From NCBI GenBank assembly GCA_903935205.1, contig CAIZQU010000055.1, forward strand, positions 1 to 45,537: a stretch of DNA of 45,537 nt, read 5' to 3'. A model generated the notes under the pieces. The model searched no databases and was not told the DNA's origin. It saw only the letters and a program-made list of their open reading frames with translations. Each line of letters opens with the position of its first letter. Position 1 is the first letter of the stretch. This stretch comes from an uncultured cyanobacterium (GTDB lineage: Bacteria > Cyanobacteriota > Cyanobacteriia > PCC-6307 > Cyanobiaceae). Position numbers and translations under genes: made by a program. Shown in pieces: positions 25,548-34,321 of this stretch.

Positions 25548-26761
25548 TGTTGAGCCTGGCGATGCTGGCCCGTGACGAGGCTCCCCGGATCGAGGCAGCC
25601 CTGGCCTCGGTGGCGGACTTCGTCGATGAGATGGTGGTGCTCGACACCGGATCCCAGGACGACACGGTGGCGATCGCCCGGCGCTGTGGCGCCGTGGTGC
25701 ACCAGATGGCCTGGCCCGGGGATTTCGCACCGGCCCGCAACCGCAGCCTGGAGCTGGTGCATGGCGACTGGGTGCTGGTGCTCGATGCCGATGAGCAGCT
25801 GCGACCCGAGGCCCGTCAGCCCCTGCGGGAGCTGATGGCCCAGCCGGATCTGCTGGTGATCACCCTGCTGCGCCGCGAGATCGGGGCGGTGCAATCGCCG
25901 TATTCCAGCGTCAGCCGGCTGTTTCGCCGCCATCCGGCGATCCGCTGGAGCCGGTCTTACCACGCCATGATCGACGACAGCGTCACGGCCCTGCTGGCGG
26001 CGGAGCCGGGCTGGCGGATCGCCCAGTGCGACGAGCCGGCGCTGCTGCACAGCGGCTACCAGCCCGACCGGCTGGCCGACGGCCGCAAGGCACGGCAGCT
26101 GCGCCGGGCGATGGAGGCCGATCTGCGCGAACGGCCGGCCGACCCCTACAGCTGCGCCAAGCTCGGTGCCCTGCTGGTGGGGGAGGGCCAGCGGGCCCGG
26201 GGGATTGCCCTGCTGAAGCAGGGCCTGGCCGCCTGCCCCGAGGGGGCCGAGCCGGAACGGTTCGAACTGCTGCTGCACCTGGCCATCGCCCTGGCACCGC
26301 GCCATCCGGAGCGAGCCGTGGCCCTCTACCGCCAGGCCCTGGCGCTGCCCCTCGACCCCCGCCTGACCCTGGCGGCCCGCCTGAATCTGGCCTCCCTGCT
26401 GCTGGAGGCCGGCGACCTCGATGGCGCCACCGGCCTCTGCCGCGAGGCCACCCGACTGGCCCCTGGCCTGGCCCAAGCCTGGAGCCAGCTGGGTTTGGTC
26501 GAGCGGCGACGCGGGGCTGTCGCCGCAGCGATCAGCGCCTACCGCGAAGCGTTGCGGCTCGATCCGCTCCATACCCCAAGCCACCAGAACCTGGCGGTGG
26601 CCCTGTTGCTGGCAGGGGATATCCCAGGCTGCAGGGCCGCCTTCCGCGAAGCGATTCGGGTGCTGCGGGAGCGGGGCCACAGCGACGCAGCCCTGGCGCT
26701 GGAACGCCAGGCGGCCACGATGGTGCGGCTGGATGATGGCGGTTCTGAAGCGACGCCATGA
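25547..26761 (+). CDS. family 2 glycosyltransferase with TPR region
   Basis: A 404-residue protein joining a GT2 (GT-A fold) domain to tetratricopeptide-like repeats. The GT2 part (about 1-230) starts directly at MLSLAMLARDEAPRIEAAL and has DTGSQDDTV and the metal/nucleotide site VLDADEQL. The rest (about 200-400) has several helix pairs with TPR spacing, for example LNLASLLLEAGDLDGATGLC and AWSQLGLVERRRGAVAAAI. It lacks membrane helices, so it is likely a cytosolic transferase of the 'SunS/TPR-GT2' type with unknown acceptor. ATG 25547 overlaps the preceding TGA, and its own TGA overlaps the hemD ATG (ATGA), so it is translationally coupled at both ends. Confidence 0.87.
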   Translation: MLSLAMLARDEAPRIEAALASVADFVDEMVVLDTGSQDDTVAIARRCGAVVHQMAWPGDFAPARNRSLELVHGDWVLVLDADEQLRPEARQPLRELMAQPDLLVITLLRREIGAVQSPYSSVSRLFRRHPAIRWSRSYHAMIDDSVTALLAAEPGWRIAQCDEPALLHSGYQPDRLADGRKARQLRRAMEADLRERPADPYSCAKLGALLVGEGQRARGIALLKQGLAACPEGAEPERFELLLHLAIALAPRHPERAVALYRQALALPLDPRLTLAARLNLASLLLEAGDLDGATGLCREATRLAPGLAQAWSQLGLVERRRGAVAAAISAYREALRLDPLHTPSHQNLAVALLLAGDIPGCRAAFREAIRVLRERGHSDAALALERQAATMVRLDDGGSEATP

Positions 26762-27573
26762 ACGACCCCGGAGCGCTGACGGGCCGGACGATCGGAATCA
26801 CCCGTGCCGAGGGGCAGCTCGGGGAGGCCCGGCGACTGTTCGAGGCGGCCGGCGCCCGGGTCGTGGATCTGCCGGCCCTGGCCGTGACCCCTCCGGACAG
26901 CTGGGGGCCCCTGGATGACGCGCTGGAGGAGTGGGGCGAGTTCCACTGGATCGTGTTCTCGAGCGCCAATGGTGTGGAGGCGGTGCAGCAGCGGCTCGGC
27001 CGCCGCGGCGCCAGCCTGGCCCACCGGCCCCCGGGCCTGAAGCTGGCGGCGGTGGGACGCAAGACCGCCGGGGTGCTGGAATCGGTCGGTGCACCAGCCG
27101 ATTTCGTGCCGCCCGCCTTTGTGGCCGACAGCCTGATCGAGCATTTCCCGGTTTCAGCCTGGGGACTGCGGCTGCTGCTGCCCCGGGTGCAGAGCGGCGG
27201 CCGGACGGTGCTGGCGGAGGCCTTCGGCGCCGCCGGGGGCCGGGTGGTGGAGGTGCCGGCCTACGAGACCCGCTGCCCGGAGAGCTGGCCCAGTGGCGCC
27301 CTGCTCGCCCTGGAGCGTCGGGAGCTGGCGGCGATCACCTTCAGCAGCGCCAAGACCGTGGAGCACACGGCGCTGCTGCTGCAGCGCAACCTGGGCGCCG
27401 ACTGGCGGCAGCGGCTGGCGGAAACGCGGCTGATCTCGATCGGTCCCCAGACCAGCCGACGCTGCCGCGACCTGCTGGGGCGGGTGGATGCTGAAGCCGA
27501 TCCCCACGATCTCGACGGGATGCTGCAGGCCTGCATCCGCTGCCTGGGGGATGGACCGCTCAGGGGAGGGTGA
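26758..27573 (+). CDS. hemD: uroporphyrinogen-III synthase
   Basis: A 271-residue enzyme that cyclises hydroxymethylbilane to uroporphyrinogen III, the branch-point tetrapyrrole for heme, chlorophyll, phycobilins and cobalamin. The family is poorly conserved but its pattern is present: GRTIGITRAEGQLGE at the start, HWIVFSSANGVEAV near residue 62, KLAAVGRKTAGVLE, LLLPRVQSGGRTVLAEAF, VVEVPAYETR, ITFSSAKTVEHT and LISIGPQTSRRCRDL near the end. The ATG overlaps the GT2 stop (ATGA). The 3' end overlaps by 14 bp the convergent lipoprotein gene. Confidence 0.92.
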   Translation: MNDPGALTGRTIGITRAEGQLGEARRLFEAAGARVVDLPALAVTPPDSWGPLDDALEEWGEFHWIVFSSANGVEAVQQRLGRRGASLAHRPPGLKLAAVGRKTAGVLESVGAPADFVPPAFVADSLIEHFPVSAWGLRLLLPRVQSGGRTVLAEAFGAAGGRVVEVPAYETRCPESWPSGALLALERRELAAITFSSAKTVEHTALLLQRNLGADWRQRLAETRLISIGPQTSRRCRDLLGRVDAEADPHDLDGMLQACIRCLGDGPLRGG

Positions 27574-28249
27574 GACGGCGAACCGTCGCCCCCCGGCGCA
27601 GGGTGAGCCGGCCCTGGACGCCATCGATGCCGACCACCCGCCAGCCCTGGGGCAACCAGGGGGTGCCGGGGTTGCCCGTCTCTCCCAGATGGACCGTTCC
27701 ACTGTCCGAGCCGGTCTGAACCAGCGCCCCAACCCTGCCGCCGCTGCTGATCACACCGGTGAAGGCGAAATCGGTGGGCAGGGAGAACACGGACGGCGTC
27801 GCAGGCCGGGCGGGGCCCGCCGGCGATGGGGCCTGGGCGGCCGGTGCCCCTGGGCGGGGTGCTGGGGATGGGGATGGGGACTCAGGGGCAGGGGCGGATG
27901 TCCTGGGGGCCCCGGCGGGGCTGGAGCCGGGGGGTGGCACGGTCTGGTTCCCGGAGCCAGCGGCGGCCGGCCGGCCAGCGGCTGTGGCCCCACGGGCCGC
28001 CGCTGGCTGCGGGGGATCGACGGGGCTGAAGGGATCGAGGCGACCCTGGGGAACGGCGTTGGTGACCTGTCTGGGCAGGGGCAGGGAGACCAGGCCGAGC
28101 CTGGGGTCGTCCCGCCGCAGGCCAGCGTTGGGATCCGGCAGCGGTCGACGGGCACCGACACCAGGCCCATCGCCCTGTTTGGCGCCGCAGCCACCAACGA
28201 GCAGCGTGAGGCCGAGCAACAGCGTCGCCTTAGCCCTGCTCGACCACAT
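27560..28249 (-). CDS. proline-rich lipoprotein, possibly PilP-like
   Basis: A 229-residue predicted lipoprotein of unknown function. The signal peptide ends in a lipobox (LLVGGC), with the Cys near residue 19, so it should be anchored to a membrane. A segment Q-G-R-L-D-P-F-S-P follows at about residue 70, then a Pro/Ala/Ser linker of about 65 residues, and a C-terminal globular part (FAFTGVISSGGRVGALVQ ... LPQGWRVVGID ... LTLRRGATVRRLTL). The R-L-D-P-F motif plus a small beta-rich C-terminal domain recalls the pilotin/PilP group of type IV pili, but that is a weak inference. ATG 28249 is used; an ATG at 28264 is possible. It overlaps the upstream SRPBCC gene by 20 nt. Confidence 0.75.
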   Translation of the reverse strand: MWSSRAKATLLLGLTLLVGGCGAKQGDGPGVGARRPLPDPNAGLRRDDPRLGLVSLPLPRQVTNAVPQGRLDPFSPVDPPQPAAARGATAAGRPAAAGSGNQTVPPPGSSPAGAPRTSAPAPESPSPSPAPRPGAPAAQAPSPAGPARPATPSVFSLPTDFAFTGVISSGGRVGALVQTGSDSGTVHLGETGNPGTPWLPQGWRVVGIDGVQGRLTLRRGATVRRLTLP

Positions 28250-28664
28250 CGCGGAATCGGTCAAGGTTGGCCTGCAGCTCCTTCACCACGATGCCCCCCA
28301 TGATGCTGGCATCCATCAGGGGCGCAAGCACCCCCGGCAGCTCGTAGCTGACGCTGAGCCTGACGATCGTGCAGTCGGGCCCCTGGGGGTAGAAGCGCAC
28401 CGCACCTCGGGTGGGCAGACCTCCCACAGACTCCCAATGGAGCTGCTGAGCCTCGACACGACGGGTGATGCGCGCTTTCCAATGGAAGCGGAAACCCTGG
28501 GCGACCAGGGTCCAGTCGGTGAGATCGGGATCGTCAAGGGTGACCACCGATTCGATCCAGCGCATCCAGCGGGGCATCGCCTCCAGGTCGCTCCACACCT
28601 CCCAGACCCGCTCGACCGGTGCCTGGATCTCGGTGGTGACGCTGTGCTCCAGCCAACGGCCCAT
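28230..28664 (-). CDS. SRPBCC (START-like) family protein
   Basis: A 144-residue soluble protein with a ligand-binding SRPBCC / polyketide-cyclase fold: VTTEIQAPVERVWEVWSDLEAMPRWM at residues 9-34, a beta-rich middle part and a long C-terminal helix (VVKELQANLDRFRDVVEQ). Proteins of this sort, next to zds in many cyanobacteria, are proposed to bind hydrophobic ligands; a carotenoid-related role here is inference from position alone. It starts 9 nt after the zds stop, and overlaps the downstream lipoprotein gene, so the three form one minus-strand unit. Confidence 0.87.
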   Translation of the reverse strand: MGRWLEHSVTTEIQAPVERVWEVWSDLEAMPRWMRWIESVVTLDDPDLTDWTLVAQGFRFHWKARITRRVEAQQLHWESVGGLPTRGAVRFYPQGPDCTIVRLSVSYELPGVLAPLMDASIMGGIVVKELQANLDRFRDVVEQG

Positions 28665-28673
28665 GGTTCGTCC

Positions 28674-30176
28674 TCAGGCTCCGTGGGCCAGGGCGGCCAC
28701 AGCGCTGGCGGGATTGGTGGCGAGCTCGGCGGGTCGATCGAGGATCGCCGCGGCCGCCAGTCGACCACTCATCGTGGCCCCTTCCATCGAATCGATGTAG
28801 TCCTGACGGGTGTAACTACCGGCCAGGAAGAAATTGGCCACCGGCGTGCGCTGCTCAGGCCGGAACGGCTCCATGCCGGGAGCTTCCCGGTAGAGGGACT
28901 GGGCCAGCTTGACGACATGGCTCCAGACCAGGGTCAGGTTTCGGGCGGAGGGGAACAGCTCCCGCACCTGGCGATCGGTGTGGGCCACGATCTCCTCCGT
29001 GCGGCGGGGAATCCAGGGATCGCCCGGGGTCAGCACGCACTGCAGCAGTGAACCGAGGCCCTCGCGGCGGTAGTCGACGGGGCTGGCGAGGGCGAGATCG
29101 GCGAAACAGCTGAAATCGGCATCGGCCGTGTAGAGCAGGTTGTCCAGGCCGGTCGGTTGGCCGATGTCGGCGCGGCGGGCGGCGGCCTCGGGGTTGTCGC
29201 CGAGCTCGGTGACCCAGCCGTCGTAGCGGAGCTGCACCGTGGCCACCGGCACGGCCTCAAGCCGGTAAAGGTTGTCGAACTGGGGCCAGCGGCGCCAGGC
29301 CTCGGGGATCAGGCGCTGGATGCCGGGCACATCGCAGGCGGCCAGATAGGCGTCGGCCTCGACACGGATGTCGCCATCGGGGGTGCCGAGGGTCAGGCCG
29401 GAGATGCGCGTTGCGGCATCGGGCCCCTCCTCATAGTGAACCGCGCTGACGCGGTGGCGCAGGTGCAGGCGGGCTCCGCGCTGCTCGATGTAGGCGAGGA
29501 TCGGGCCGGTGAGCCAACGGTGGGGCGAGCCCTTGAGCAGATTCAGCTTGGAGGCCTCGGTCTTGGCCGCAAACATCATGAAGATGGTCAGCATGCAGCG
29601 GGCCGAGATCGCCTGGCAATCGATGAAACCAAGCGCATAGGCGATCGGGTTCCACATGCGGCGGATGCTCTGCTCACTGCCGCCATGGCTGAGGAACCAC
29701 TGCTCGAAGCTGATGCGATCGAGGTCGCGGATCACCCGCATCGCCCCTTCGTAATCCACCAATCCGCGAACGATCGGGCTGGTCCCCAGGGCCAGAGCGT
29801 TGCGGAGTTTGTCGATCCAATCGAGCTGGGGCGTGGTGAAAAAGGCCTTGAGGCCATTGAAGGGAGCCCCGATCGGGAAGCGGAAATCGAGGGCCCGCAG
29901 ATCGCCGCCGCGGTTGACGAAGAGATGGGTGTGCTGTTTCGGCAACAGGTTGTCGAGGGCGCCGACCTTACGCAGCAGGGCAAAAAGGTTGGCGTAGTTG
30001 AAGAAAAAGACATGCAACCCCATTTCGATGTGGTTGCCGTCCGGGTCTTCCCAGCTGCCGACCTTGCCGCCCATGAACGGCCGCGCCTCATACAGATCGA
30101 CCCTGTGGCCGGCATCGACCAGATCCACAGCCGCCGCCAGACCCGCCAGACCGGCTCCCACGATGGCGACGTGCAC
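28674..30176 (-). CDS. zds: 9,9'-di-cis-zeta-carotene desaturase (CrtQ/Zds)
   Basis: A 500-residue FAD enzyme that converts 9,9'-di-cis-zeta-carotene to 7,9,7',9'-tetra-cis-lycopene, a step of the plant-type carotenoid pathway. The dinucleotide-binding motif is [19 protein letters not shown] from residue 4, followed by the plant-type desaturase signature [42 protein letters not shown] and, near the C-terminus, [20 protein letters not shown]. The start is GTG at 30174-30176. It is the first gene of a unit with the SRPBCC protein and the lipoprotein; a 0.58-kb gap with its promoter separates it from the divergent Fe-S carrier gene. Confidence 0.96.
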   Translation of the reverse strand: MHVAIVGAGLAGLAAAVDLVDAGHRVDLYEARPFMGGKVGSWEDPDGNHIEMGLHVFFFNYANLFALLRKVGALDNLLPKQHTHLFVNRGGDLRALDFRFPIGAPFNGLKAFFTTPQLDWIDKLRNALALGTSPIVRGLVDYEGAMRVIRDLDRISFEQWFLSHGGSEQSIRRMWNPIAYALGFIDCQAISARCMLTIFMMFAAKTEASKLNLLKGSPHRWLTGPILAYIEQRGARLHLRHRVSAVHYEEGPDAATRISGLTLGTPDGDIRVEADAYLAACDVPGIQRLIPEAWRRWPQFDNLYRLEAVPVATVQLRYDGWVTELGDNPEAAARRADIGQPTGLDNLLYTADADFSCFADLALASPVDYRREGLGSLLQCVLTPGDPWIPRRTEEIVAHTDRQVRELFPSARNLTLVWSHVVKLAQSLYREAPGMEPFRPEQRTPVANFFLAGSYTRQDYIDSMEGATMSGRLAAAAILDRPAELATNPASAVAALAHGA

Positions 30177-30758
30177 CAGACCCTCCCAAGATGGCTTCGA
30201 CTCTATGAAGTGACCGGCCTGGCGGGGTCGGCCGGGGGAAGGGGGGAAACCGGCCGCCGCCGCCCGCAGGGCGGCGGCAGGTCAACGCGGAGCTCCATAG
30301 AGTGGTCGCATCCGCTGGACAGTTCCCTGGCCAGTTCCCCTGGTTGGATCCCCGCTGAGGTGGTTCGACGGGCACCCGATACCCCGGATGCTCCAAGCAG
30401 ACCGCCCCCAGCCGGGGCCGAAGCCGCCCTGCCGGCAGCGATCCCCGGCTTCCTCTGGCCTCAGAGCCTCAACCGCTCCGGTCGGGTCTGAAAAGGCCAA
30501 CCCAGCTCAACCCGCTCAATTCAACCCAGCCCAGCCCACCCAGCCCAGCCCGCATCCGTTCGGGGGAAGCGTCGCAAGCGATCTCTCGCAGGCCGCCTGA
30601 ACCGCCCCCCGGCCACACCGGCATCCACTCCAGCCCCCATCGCTCTGCTGCTCGCCCGTCATGGCGGCGGCCCTCACCACCGGGTTCCCGGATGGTCCAG
30701 ATCCAGCCCTGGGCCCCGTTCCAGTTCCCCCCACCGGTCCCAGTCCCCCCCAGAACCG
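30177..30758. other. divergent intergenic region between zds and the Fe-S carrier gene
   Basis: About 580 bp without a convincing gene. It should hold the zds promoter (minus) and the promoter of the A-type Fe-S carrier (plus). A low-complexity stretch of CCCAGC/CAACCC units at about 30497-30553 is the only structure I see; nothing marks a riboswitch or small RNA. Confidence 0.5.
30497..30553 (+). repeat. degenerate CCCAGC/CAACCC low-complexity repeat
   Basis: The stretch alternates CAACCC, CCCAGC and CAGCCC units with a roughly 5-6 bp period over about 57 bp, and has almost no G outside the AGC units. It lies in the zds / Fe-S carrier intergenic region. It looks like slippage-derived simple sequence. 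Confidence 0.6.
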
Positions 30759-31163
30759 ATGAGCAGCGACACCGCCCCAGCAGCCGCCCCCCCGCTGACC
30801 TTCACGGGCCGCGATGGCAAGGGGATCCTGATCACCGAGCCCGCCATGCGCCAGCTCGCCTCCCTGATGGCCCAGCAGGGCGGCGACACGGTGCTGCGGG
30901 TGGGGGTGCGCTCCGGTGGTTGCAGCGGCATGAGCTACACAATGGATTTCATCGCCGCCTCCGAGATCCGCAGCGACGATGAGCAGTACGTCTATGAACC
31001 GGCCGGGGCTCCGGCCTTTCGCGTCGTCAGCGACCCGAAGAGCCTGCTTTACATCTATGGTATGCAGCTCGATTTTTCCTCCGCCCTGATTGGCGGAGGC
31101 TTCAATTTCACCAACCCCAACGCCAGCCAGACCTGCGGCTGCGGCAGCTCCTTCGCTGTCTGA
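30759..31163 (+). CDS. A-type iron-sulfur carrier (IscA/SufA family)
   Basis: A 134-residue Fe-S cluster carrier of the HesB/IscA/SufA family. The three ligand cysteines are C55 in GGCSGMSY and C126/C128 in the C-terminal CGCGSSF, spaced as in all members. The N-terminal 15 residues are a polar Ala/Pro-rich extension. The hallmark helix LITEPAMRQLASLMAQQG and the strand VLRVGVRSGGC precede the first ligand. It is the first of three plus-strand genes (carrier, TPR protein, LpxB-related protein). Assignment between SufA- and IscA-type cannot be made from sequence alone. Confidence 0.93.
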   Translation: MSSDTAPAAAPPLTFTGRDGKGILITEPAMRQLASLMAQQGGDTVLRVGVRSGGCSGMSYTMDFIAASEIRSDDEQYVYEPAGAPAFRVVSDPKSLLYIYGMQLDFSSALIGGGFNFTNPNASQTCGCGSSFAV

Positions 31164-31232
31164 ACCCCATCGGCTACCGGCCCCGGCGGGCCGGCGGCGT
31201 GGGAATCTGAAGCGACCCGATTCGGCTGTGCC

Positions 31233-31700
31233 ATGGCGGCCACGACCCCATCCCCCAGCAACTCCGACCTCCAGGAAGGGTCCGGCGGGGGGGCGGCCTC
31301 CCTCTTCGACGAAGCCCTGGCCCGTTACCAGTCCGGCGCGGCCCCCGAGGAGCTGATCGACGACTTCCTGGCGATCACCGCCCAGTCGCCCCGGCAGGCC
31401 GCGGGCTGGACCTGCCTGGCCTGGTTGCAGCTGCTGCTCGACCAACCCCGGGCTGCCCTGCGCTCCGCCCGCACCGCCGTGCGCCTCAACCCCCAGGATC
31501 CCCAGGCACGGATCAACCTCAGCCTGGCCCTGCTCGAGACCGGCGGATCCGGCGTGCGTGAACACATCGAGCTGGTGCAGCGGGTGATGCTGATGGCCCC
31601 GGAGCTGGCCGATGAACTGCGGGCCTCGATGGCCGACGGGCTGGAGCGCCGTCCCGGCTGGGGCGCCATGGCCAAGGTCCGGGGCTGGCTGGAGGGTTGA
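31233..31700 (+). CDS. small tetratricopeptide-repeat protein
   Basis: A 155-residue soluble protein with about two TPR units: FDEALARYQSGAAPEELIDDF (degenerate), then GWTCLAWLQLLLDQPRAALR and AVRLNPQDPQARINLSLALLE, which match TPR consensus spacing and the NP.. turn. The tail has VQRVMLMAPELADELRASMADG. Its function is unknown; it is a scaffold-type protein. The ATG lies in TGCCATGG with no strong Shine-Dalgarno, and its TGA overlaps the TTG start of the next gene (TTGA), which indicates coupling. Confidence 0.85.
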   Translation: MAATTPSPSNSDLQEGSGGGAASLFDEALARYQSGAAPEELIDDFLAITAQSPRQAAGWTCLAWLQLLLDQPRAALRSARTAVRLNPQDPQARINLSLALLETGGSGVREHIELVQRVMLMAPELADELRASMADGLERRPGWGAMAKVRGWLEG

Positions 31701-32962
31701 ACGCGGTCCTGCTGCTGAGCAACGGCCACGGCGAGGATCTCAGCGCCGCCAGCCTGGGATGTGCCCTGCGCGATCTCGGCCTGGCGGTAGAGGCCCTGCC
31801 CCTGGTGGGTCAGGGCCAGGCCTTCCGCCAGGTCGGCATTCCCGTGATCGGCTCCACCCGCGACTTCAGCACCGGCGGCCTGGGCTACACCAGCCTGAAG
31901 GCGCGCCTCACCGACCTGCGGGAGGGTCAGTTCACCTACGTGCTCCAGCTGCTCATCCGGCTCTGGAGACAGCGGCGGCGCATCCGCCTGGTGATCGCCG
32001 TGGGCGATCTGGTCCCCCTGCTGGGGGCCTGGCTGAGCGGCCGTGAGCATGTGATCTACCTGGTGGCCTACTCCAGCCACTACGAAGGCCGCCTCCGCCT
32101 GCCCTGGCCCTGCGGCTGGCTGCTGCGCAGGCCACGGCTGAAGGCGATCTGGAGCCGGGACCAGCTGACCGCCGCCGACCTCACCTCCCAGCTGGGTCGA
32201 CCGGTGCGTTTCCTTGGCAACCCCTTCCTCGATCCGCTGCTGCAGGCCATGGCCCCCAGGCCAGACGCCAGCGCGTTGGCCGCGGGGCGGCCGCTGGCGG
32301 TGGCGGTGCTGCCGGGCAGCCGGGTGCCGGAAGCCCTCGGCAATCTCGGCCTGCTGCTGCAGGTGCTGGCGCGGCTGCCCCAGGGGGCGGATCGACCGGA
32401 ACCAAGGCTGCGGGCGGCCCTGGTGGGAGCATTGCGGCCAGAGGCGATCGCCGCGATGGCCGGGCCCCTGGGCTGGCGGCTGGAGCAACCAGATCCCGAG
32501 ACACCAGGCGCTGAGGGGGGCACCACCCTGGTGCGCGAGGGCCGGCGGCTCGAACTCCATTGGGGCGCCTTCCCGGCGGTGCTGGCCGGCAGCGACCTGG
32601 TGCTGGCGATGAGCGGCACCGCCTCCGAGCAGGCGGTGGCGTTGGCCCGGCCAGTGCTGCAGCTGGCCGGCCCCGGCCCCCAGTTCACGGCGGGCTTCGC
32701 CGAAGCCCAGCGGCGCCTGCTCGGGCCGGGTGTGATCTGCGCTGCAGGACCCGTGGGTGATCCGGCGACCCTTTCCGCCACGGCGGAACGGCTGGCGCTG
32801 ATGCTCGATCGCCTGGCCGATCCGCAGGCCGGTCCCCTGTGGCGGCGGGAACTGGAGGCGATCGCCGCCGAACGGCTGGGCGAAGCCGGCGGCAGCCAGC
32901 GCATGGCGGCGGCGATCATGGACTTGCTCGCCGCCGCCCCCACCCCTTCTCCCCAGCGATGA
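31697..32962 (+). CDS. lipid-A-disaccharide synthase-related protein (TIGR03492)
   Basis: A 421-residue GT-B-fold protein related to LpxB, of the cyanobacterial TIGR03492 type. Recognisable pieces are VLLLSNGHGEDLSAASLG at the start, VIAVGDLVPLLGAWLSG, FLGNPFLDPLL near residue 180, the LPGSRVPEALGNL nucleotide-sugar loop, and near the C-terminus MSGTASEQAVALARPVLQL, which corresponds to the UDP-sugar site of LpxB/MurG-type enzymes. The true substrate is unknown. It starts with TTG at 31697-31699 overlapping the TPR stop, and its TGA overlaps the ATG of the next gene (ATGA). Confidence 0.88.
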   Translation: MNAVLLLSNGHGEDLSAASLGCALRDLGLAVEALPLVGQGQAFRQVGIPVIGSTRDFSTGGLGYTSLKARLTDLREGQFTYVLQLLIRLWRQRRRIRLVIAVGDLVPLLGAWLSGREHVIYLVAYSSHYEGRLRLPWPCGWLLRRPRLKAIWSRDQLTAADLTSQLGRPVRFLGNPFLDPLLQAMAPRPDASALAAGRPLAVAVLPGSRVPEALGNLGLLLQVLARLPQGADRPEPRLRAALVGALRPEAIAAMAGPLGWRLEQPDPETPGAEGGTTLVREGRRLELHWGAFPAVLAGSDLVLAMSGTASEQAVALARPVLQLAGPGPQFTAGFAEAQRRLLGPGVICAAGPVGDPATLSATAERLALMLDRLADPQAGPLWRRELEAIAAERLGEAGGSQRMAAAIMDLLAAAPTPSPQR

Positions 32963-33315
32963 CGGCCCCAGTCCCCGATCCGAGCCCTGCGCCAGGCGAA
33001 GCCCCGACGGGCCCCGACAGCCCCCCAACCGCCCAGCCCCCTGCCAGGGATGGTGCCTCCTCCGCCGGAAACGGTCCGCTGCAGGGCGTGCGCCAGCTGA
33101 TCGATCGCCTGCTGGTCGCCAATGTCTTCGTGGTGCTGGCCGGCGCCCTCTGGTTTGCGCTGGCGGTGCTGTTACACAGCCAGGGGTTGGAGGGCCCCCT
33201 GAGGAGCTTCCAGGCGCTGTGGCAGCCGTTGTTCACGCCGGCGATCGGCCTGCTGATGGCCGGGGCCCTGATCAGCGGCGCCCTGGGTTGGTGGCAGCGG
33301 CGAGGGCAGCGCTGA
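32959..33315 (+). CDS. small membrane protein, hypothetical
   Basis: A 118-residue protein I do not recognise. The first 45 residues are Pro/Ala/Gly-rich and disordered-looking; residues about 50-118 contain an amphipathic segment (GVRQLIDRLLVANVFVVLAGALWFALAVLL) with the first membrane helix, a loop with P-L-R-S-F-Q, and a second helix (LFTPAIGLLMAGALISGALGW) followed by a basic tail. The ATG overlaps the stop of the LpxB-related gene, so the two are coupled. The 3' end overlaps by 44 bp the convergent TIGR01777 gene. Confidence 0.78.
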   Translation: MTAPVPDPSPAPGEAPTGPDSPPTAQPPARDGASSAGNGPLQGVRQLIDRLLVANVFVVLAGALWFALAVLLHSQGLEGPLRSFQALWQPLFTPAIGLLMAGALISGALGWWQRRGQR

Positions 33316-34207
33316 GATCGGGATAGCTGAAGCTGAAGCCCTGCGCACGCAGCCGATCGGGCACCACCCGTTGCCCCTCCAGCACGACCTTGGCGCCATC
33401 GCCGAGGAGCAGCTGCAAAATCGCCCCGGGGACCGGCAGGAGGCTGGGGCGCCCCAGGGTCCTGCCGAGGGCAACGGCGAACTCGCCCATGGTGGTGGCG
33501 TCAGGAGCCACGGCGTTATAGGGGCCGCTGTAGGTGCTGTCCTCGAGGGCGGTGGCGATCAGGCGGCAGAGATCGTGGCGGTCGATCCAGCTCATCCACT
33601 GGCGCCCGGAGCCAACGGGACCGCCGAAGCCGGCCCGGAACACCGGCAGCATCTTGCCGAGGGCGCCGCCATCGGCACCGAGCACGATTCCAAGCCGCAG
33701 GATCACCAGCCGGCAGTCGGGGGGGACCGCCGCCGCGGCCGCCTCCCAGTCACGGCAGAGCTGGCCGAGGAAATCGGCGCCGGCGGGGGAGTCCTCGCTG
33801 AAGCGGGCCTCGCTGCTGCTGCCGTAGTAGCCGACCGCCGATCCGCTGACCAGCACCGAAGGCGGGGAGGACAGCTCGCGGATCGCCGCCACCAGCAGCT
33901 CGGTGCTGCGGACCCGGCTGTCGCGAAGGAGCTGACGGTGCTCGGGCGTCCAGCGCCGTTCGGCGATCGGCTCACCGACGAGGTTGACGACCCCCTCCGC
34001 CGCCGCCAGGGCCTCGCGCAGGGAGTCCTGCTGCCAGGAGGCCGGATCGGCGGGATCGAGGGTCAGGCACTTGATCCGGTCGGCGGCCAGGGGCGGAAAA
34101 GGCTGATGACGGCGGCTCACCACGGTGAGGCCATGGCCGAGTTCGAGCAGGTAGGGCACCAGGGCCCTGCCCACGAAACCGGAACAACCCAGCAGCAGCA
34201 GCCTCAC
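33272..34207 (-). CDS. TIGR01777 family epimerase (DUF1731)
   Basis: A 311-residue short-chain dehydrogenase/epimerase of the TIGR01777 (YfcH/SulA-like) family. The NAD-binding Rossmann motif MRLLLLGCSGFVGRAL is at the N-terminus; VVNLVGEPIAERRW near residue 95, SAVGYYGSSSEARFSEDSPAG with a catalytic-type YYG motif, and the C-terminal DUF1731 domain with EGQRVVPDRLRAQGFSFSYPDL complete the family profile. Substrate is unknown. The start is GTG at 34205-34207; the gene is divergent from ndhO and its 3' end overlaps the convergent small membrane-protein gene by 44 bp. Confidence 0.92.
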   Translation of the reverse strand: MRLLLLGCSGFVGRALVPYLLELGHGLTVVSRRHQPFPPLAADRIKCLTLDPADPASWQQDSLREALAAAEGVVNLVGEPIAERRWTPEHRQLLRDSRVRSTELLVAAIRELSSPPSVLVSGSAVGYYGSSSEARFSEDSPAGADFLGQLCRDWEAAAAAVPPDCRLVILRLGIVLGADGGALGKMLPVFRAGFGGPVGSGRQWMSWIDRHDLCRLIATALEDSTYSGPYNAVAPDATTMGEFAVALGRTLGRPSLLPVPGAILQLLLGDGAKVVLEGQRVVPDRLRAQGFSFSYPDLSAALAAATNPGRR

Positions 34208-34321
34208 CCAGACCCCCTCGAATGCGGCCGAGGCTAGGCCGGAGGCGCGGCACCTGGCGGCTCCGGCTTCGCGGCAGGGGCCTTAGCCTCCCCCACGAGC
34301 CCATTGCGCGCAACGAAGACC

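Noticed and set aside
23481-25730. A 749-codon open frame on the minus strand, antisense to rbfA and the GH3 gene
   Set aside because: Composition is Gln/Gly/Arg/Pro-rich with no family match, and it crosses two well-supported genes.
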